Part shown: piece by piece, positions 60,448-64,000 of the stretch
Numbering within the stretch: the first letter of the stretch is position 1
Layout of the letters: every line of letters starts with the position of its first letter
NCBI GenBank assembly: GCA_959599095.1
Contig: CAUGGC010000001.1
Coordinates: 62,001 to 126,000, forward strand
Direction: 5' to 3'
DNA: 64,000 nt
Source: an uncultured Collinsella sp.
GTDB lineage: Bacteria > Actinomycetota > Coriobacteriia > Coriobacteriales > Coriobacteriaceae
Notes under the pieces: generated by a model
Seen by the model: the letters and a program-made list of their open reading frames with translations, nothing else
The model's database searches: none
What the model was told of the DNA's origin: nothing
Position numbers and translations under genes: made by a program

Positions 60448-60453
60448 ATTGTA
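60448..60453 (-). promoter_or_regulatory. Candidate -10 box before murF
   Basis: TACAAT, preceded by TGGGA (near an extended -10), lies 38 bases before the murF start on the minus strand. The 126-base gap between ftsI and murF is the largest in the upstream cluster. The -35 is poor. Confidence 0.35.
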
Positions 60454-60536
60454 TCCCAGCGCCGCACATGCGTGGTGCAGGGCATGTGAACACCCTCATA
60501 TGGGACAACAAACCACGCCCCAAAGATTGTAACCCC

Positions 60537-62402
60537 CTACTTCGTGTGCGGGATACCCAGCACGTCGAGCGCGTTGGCCATAATGGACTGGAACGGCACC
60601 GCAGCGGCATCTGAGCCGCTCGGCGTTCCGTCGAGCGTGATATAGCACAGCACCTTGGGCGATTGTGCCGGTGCAAAGCCCATAAAGGACGACATGTAGT
60701 TCTCCTTGAGGTAGCCGCCGTTCTCGTCGGCACGTTCGGCCGTACCGGTCTTACCCGCCACGTCATAGCCGTCAACCGCGCCGCCAACGCCCGTTCCCTC
60801 GGACACGACCGTCTGCATGCACGATGTCACCTGGGATGCGGCGTCCTCCGAAATCGCGCGCTCGCCTTCGCCCCAGTCCTTCTCGTCGCCTTTGCTGGAC
60901 TTATAGAAGTGCGGTGTCATCATCACGCCGCCGTTGGCGATGCCGCCCACGGCACGTGCGATCTCAATCGGCGAGACGGACAGTGCCTGTCCAAAGCTCA
61001 TCGAGCCCAGCGTGGCGCCGTCATACTGGTCACGCTCCTTGACGATACCCAGGCTCTCTCCCGGAAAATCGACACCCGAGCTGTGACCGATGCCCCACTT
61101 GTCCACATAGGCGGCAAAGTCGTCGGCACCGATCTTGCGCCCCACTAGGACAAAGCCCACGTTGGACGAACGGCGCATCATCTCGCGCACATCCATGGTC
61201 ATGGCATAGTCGCGCTTGTCGGCATCGGTGACGGTATCGTCGCCCACCTTGATGCTCGCCGGCACCTCAAACGACGTACTCGATCGCACGACGCCCAAGT
61301 CGAAGCCGGCGCCCGCCACGAGCGTCTTAAAGACCGAGCCGGGCTCGTAGGCGTCGGTGACCAGGCGCAGATTCATATCCTCGGTCTTGGCATTCTTCAG
61401 ATCGGTCTGGTCGTAGGTCGGGTACGAGCAGGCTGCCAAAATCTCGCCTGTCGTAGGATCGGTGACCAGCGCCGAGCCGTTCTTGGCCTTAGTCTTCTCA
61501 ACTGCCTCTGCCAGGGCATCCTCGGCCGCACGCTGGATATTGACGTCGAGCGTCGTCACGATATCAACGCCGTCGACCGCAGCCACCTTTTTATAGGCAC
61601 CGCCCGCGATATAGCTGCCGTCCCTCGCGCGCTCGCGTACGAGAGAACCGTTCGTGCCGGTCAGAAGCTTGTTGTATTGCTTTTCGAGACCCGTCAAGCC
61701 GTCGTTGTCTACATTCACTACACCCAGCACCTGCGATGCCAGATTGCCGTATGGATATACGCGCTTCATGGCCTGCTCAAAAAGCACGCCGGGCAGGTTC
61801 TTCTTCTCCAGCGCCGCAACATCGTCTTCGTCCACCTGGCGCTTGATATACACCCAGGTTCCATCGGACTCAACGAGCTTGCGGCAGGTCTTTTTATCGA
61901 TTCCAGTTGCCTTGACCAGCGCCGACACCGTCTTGTCAACATCCTCGACAAGCTGCGGGTTCACGGCGATGTTGCGACATTCGACCGACGACGCCAGCAC
62001 GTTACCATTGCGGTCGTAGACGGTGCCGCGTTTGGCATAGAGGGTCTGCGCAAGCAGGCGGCGCGCATCGGCACGCTCGCGCAGTTTATCGGCTTCGACA
62101 ATTTGATAGTCGGCAAGGCGAAAGACGCCCAAGCCCAAGCCAAGCCCGATGAAGCCCATGACGGCTTTGCGGCGAGGCAGAGGCGCGCCTGTGAGCCATT
62201 CGGTCGACGAACTCTTGCGCGACCTGGTGTTATGCACTTGAGGGCCGCCCGAGCCGCGAAGTCGCGACGCCGGGTCGTTGCCACGGGACTGCCCGGCGTT
62301 GTAAGATTGCCGACCCGTTCCTTGATAACCAGAACGTCCCCGCGACGAGGGACGTCCAGAACCGCGGCCCCCATCGGAACCGCGGCGATAGTCATTTGTC
62401 AT
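60537..62402 (-). CDS. ftsI: Penicillin-binding protein, septal transpeptidase FtsI/PBP2 class
   Basis: Class B transpeptidase that cross-links septal peptidoglycan. The N-terminus (1-75) is very rich in Arg, Gly and Ser; one membrane helix follows at about 80-98. The pedestal domain opens with AKRGTVYDRNGNVLASS. The catalytic domain shows the SxxK motif EPGSVFKT, SxN as RRSSNVG and KTG as VAGKTGTAER, in the right order. No PASTA repeats follow. 621 residues. Its start is 18 bases after ftsL. Confidence 0.93.
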   Translation of the reverse strand: MTNDYRRGSDGGRGSGRPSSRGRSGYQGTGRQSYNAGQSRGNDPASRLRGSGGPQVHNTRSRKSSSTEWLTGAPLPRRKAVMGFIGLGLGLGVFRLADYQIVEADKLRERADARRLLAQTLYAKRGTVYDRNGNVLASSVECRNIAVNPQLVEDVDKTVSALVKATGIDKKTCRKLVESDGTWVYIKRQVDEDDVAALEKKNLPGVLFEQAMKRVYPYGNLASQVLGVVNVDNDGLTGLEKQYNKLLTGTNGSLVRERARDGSYIAGGAYKKVAAVDGVDIVTTLDVNIQRAAEDALAEAVEKTKAKNGSALVTDPTTGEILAACSYPTYDQTDLKNAKTEDMNLRLVTDAYEPGSVFKTLVAGAGFDLGVVRSSTSFEVPASIKVGDDTVTDADKRDYAMTMDVREMMRRSSNVGFVLVGRKIGADDFAAYVDKWGIGHSSGVDFPGESLGIVKERDQYDGATLGSMSFGQALSVSPIEIARAVGGIANGGVMMTPHFYKSSKGDEKDWGEGERAISEDAASQVTSCMQTVVSEGTGVGGAVDGYDVAGKTGTAERADENGGYLKENYMSSFMGFAPAQSPKVLCYITLDGTPSGSDAAAVPFQSIMANALDVLGIPHTK

Positions 62403-62419
62403 ACTCAGCTACCGTCTTG

Positions 62420-62890
62420 CTACTGAGCGGTCGCGGTCGCGTTGGCGCCCGCGGCTGCATCCTGCGAAAAGTCAAGTGTAACGCTCTCGCTGGGCTCCAC
62501 CATGCCATAAGCGCCCGCAAGGTCGCGAATGCGCGTGTCGGCGCCATAGACCGAATGCATGACCTCCAGGTCGGAGCTCTCATCGGTCGCTTTTTCGAGC
62601 GTGTTGGTAAGCTCGGCGTTGCTGTTGAGCACCTGGGCCGTAACGCCGGCGAGCGCCACGCGGGCGACGCCGATCGTCATGAAGATAGCCGCAATGATGC
62701 AAAACGTTTTAAGAACGCTCATGAAAACCGGGCTTACCGCCTGGTTTGCCTGACGGCCCGCGCCCGTGTAGACATCAAAGCGCGGCGTGCGCTGCTCACG
62801 GGAAGCAACGGGGGCCTGCGGCGTCTCACGATAGGCGGGCATGGCGTTCATATCATAGGCGAGTGCTGCGCTTGAAGTGTTGTAGCCCAT
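62420..62890 (-). CDS. ftsL: FtsL-like divisome protein
   Basis: Assigned mainly by position between rsmH and ftsI. The 156-residue protein has a cytoplasmic N-terminus (1-55), one membrane helix (about 58-82, VLKTFCIIAAIFMTIGVARVAL) and a short coiled coil with LNSNAELTNTLEKATDESSDLEV, then IRDLAGAYGMVEPSE. The RDLAxxYGMVEP segment is the conserved end of FtsL-type proteins. The tail is Ala/Thr-rich. Sequence conservation of FtsL is always low. Confidence 0.8.
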   Translation of the reverse strand: MGYNTSSAALAYDMNAMPAYRETPQAPVASREQRTPRFDVYTGAGRQANQAVSPVFMSVLKTFCIIAAIFMTIGVARVALAGVTAQVLNSNAELTNTLEKATDESSDLEVMHSVYGADTRIRDLAGAYGMVEPSESVTLDFSQDAAAGANATATAQ

Positions 62891-62980
62891 GATATGCCGC
62901 CTCCCATCCCGAGTACGTTGGTAGTGTGTTTAAGCTTCGTTTATGGTGCGAGCGGGAGGTCCAATATCGCACGGTCGCGC

Positions 62981-63946
62981 CTACAGACGCTGCGCCACGC
63001 GGATTTTGGCTGATCTCGCCCGAGGGTTGCGCTCAACCTCATCAGGCTGGGCAACCAAGGGTTTGCGGGTGATGACCTTGAGTATCGGCACGTTGCCGCA
63101 CACGCACACCGGAATCTCCGGCGGACACGTGCACCCCTGGCTCATCTCCTTAAAGTGGTTCTTTACGATACGGTCCTCGAGCGAGTGATACGAGATGACG
63201 CAGATACGTCCGCCCGGGTTGAGCCACCTGGTGGCGGCATCAAGCCCTCGTTCGAGCACATCGAGCTCGTGATTGACCTCGATGCGAATGGCCTGGAAAC
63301 TTTTCTTGGCCGGGTGTCCGCCATGCCGACGAGCGGCAGCCGGGATACCCGCCTTGATGATCTCGACAAATTGGCCGGTGGTTTCGATCGGTTCTTGCTC
63401 GCGGCGGCGCACGATCTCGCGCGCGATCTGCGAGGCGAACTTCTCTTCGCCGTAGACGCGTAGAATCCGGGCGAGGTCGTGTTCGTTATAGGTGTTGATG
63501 ACCTCAGCTGCGTTTAAGGTGTTATTACCCGGATCCATCCGCATGTCCAATGGGGCGTCCTCGTTATACGAAAAGCCCCTGCCAGGGATATCGAGTTGCG
63601 GCGACGAAACGCCCAAATCGAACAGGAAGCCATCGACCCCGGGCACCTCGGCCGAGCAAAGTAGCTCGTCCAAGTCGCCGAAGTTGCCCTTCAGCAGCTG
63701 GTGCGGAACGCCGGGAACCTCGCGGTCCAGACGGGCGCCAGCGGCCTCGAGGGCCATGTCGTCCTGATCGACGCCGAGCAAAAGGCCCGTCTCCCCCACC
63801 TGCGCGGCCATCTTTACCGAATGGCCGGCACCGCCAAGGGTGCAATCGCAGACAACGGAGCCGCTCTTTAGCCGCAGCGACTCAAGCACTTCGCCGAGCA
63901 TGACAGGTTCATGCCGATATTCTTGTGTCAAGATCCCACGCTCCAT
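62981..63946 (-). CDS. rsmH: 16S rRNA (cytosine-1402-N4) methyltransferase
   Basis: It methylates C1402 in the decoding centre and is usually second in the division cluster. It has HEPVMLGEVLESL at the N-terminus, the SAM-binding VVCDCTLGGAGHSVKMA (about 32-48), GVDQDD, FLFDLGVSSPQLDIPGRGFSY and the C-terminal CVISYHSLEDRIVKNHFKE and RNPRARSAKIRVAQR. One difference from the norm is the Cys-rich segment CTCPPEIPVCVCG, common in this family. 321 residues. Confidence 0.96.
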   Translation of the reverse strand: MERGILTQEYRHEPVMLGEVLESLRLKSGSVVCDCTLGGAGHSVKMAAQVGETGLLLGVDQDDMALEAAGARLDREVPGVPHQLLKGNFGDLDELLCSAEVPGVDGFLFDLGVSSPQLDIPGRGFSYNEDAPLDMRMDPGNNTLNAAEVINTYNEHDLARILRVYGEEKFASQIAREIVRRREQEPIETTGQFVEIIKAGIPAAARRHGGHPAKKSFQAIRIEVNHELDVLERGLDAATRWLNPGGRICVISYHSLEDRIVKNHFKEMSQGCTCPPEIPVCVCGNVPILKVITRKPLVAQPDEVERNPRARSAKIRVAQRL

Positions 63947-63966
63947 CCGTTACCCGTGCCTTGCCC

Positions 63967-64000
63967 TTACGAGAAGAAGAGGTCCAGCAGGGCCTCATCG
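63967..64000 (-). CDS. C-terminal end of a gene, probably mraZ
   Basis: Only the last ten codons (DEALLDLFFS) and a TAA are inside the window, 20 bases before the rsmH start. mraZ usually occupies this place, but nothing in the ten residues proves it. Confidence 0.3.
   Translation of the reverse strand, partial: DEALLDLFFS

Noticed and set aside
1..64000. CRISPR arrays, insertion sequences, prophage, tRNA genes
   Set aside because: Looked for evenly spaced repeats, transposase motifs, phage structural genes and cloverleafs; none found.

Overview
The window reads as chromosome of a high-GC member of the Coriobacteriia, most likely Collinsella or a close relative. This is inferred, not proven, from four things: an actinobacterial division cluster (SepF, YggT and DivIVA present, no FtsA), a selenoprotein SelD, a single-polypeptide 388-residue ribosomal protein S1, and dense, mostly housekeeping gene content. 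No prophage, insertion sequence, CRISPR array or tRNA gene is visible.

Layout: 10-1059 selD with an in-frame UGA (selenocysteine). 1142-1345 remnant of a CoA-dehydratase activase. 1722-7137 molybdate uptake (modA, modB, modC) followed by the molybdenum cofactor genes mog and moeA, all on the minus strand. 7348-9819 a ClC transporter and a lipid kinase. 9906-14511 an ArfB-like rescue factor, xpt, an MFS exporter, metY and a small C_GCAxxG_C_C protein. 14579-21178 yigZ, rnpB, rpsA, a HAD phosphatase, an L-cysteine desulfidase, rpiB and ndk. 21562-26123 arginine synthesis (argH, argG) with a candidate Arg-rich leader peptide before argG, and a Cof-type HAD. 26398-31625 polA, an M18 aminopeptidase and yaaA. 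31649-34683 a membrane-anchored hypothetical protein, then thiamine synthesis (TPP riboswitch, thiC, thiD). 34745-37816 a GDSL hydrolase, a PARG-like protein, a BAX-inhibitor protein and a 112-residue protein with a candidate LexA box. 38067-40620 a PiT phosphate permease with its DUF47 partner and a nitroreductase.

The right third (40787-64000) is one nearly continuous minus-strand block. In order of transcription it runs mraZ (fragment), rsmH, ftsL, ftsI, murF, mraY, murD, ftsW, murG, murC, murB, ftsQ, ftsZ, pgeF, pstS, pstC, pstA, pstB, phoU, yggS, sepF, yggT, divIVA. This is the peptidoglycan/division cluster with a complete high-affinity phosphate operon placed between pgeF and yggS, genes that are normally close neighbours in Gram-positive bacteria.

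Most of the novelty lies between genes: a two-copy structured element with a conserved core inside unrelated stems (15332-15440, 18411-18536); very long perfect palindromes (26135-26264, 39813-39921), each bordering a G+T-skewed tract; a set of short REP-like hairpins; the argG leader; the LexA-box gene; and a yggT that appears to start with AUC.
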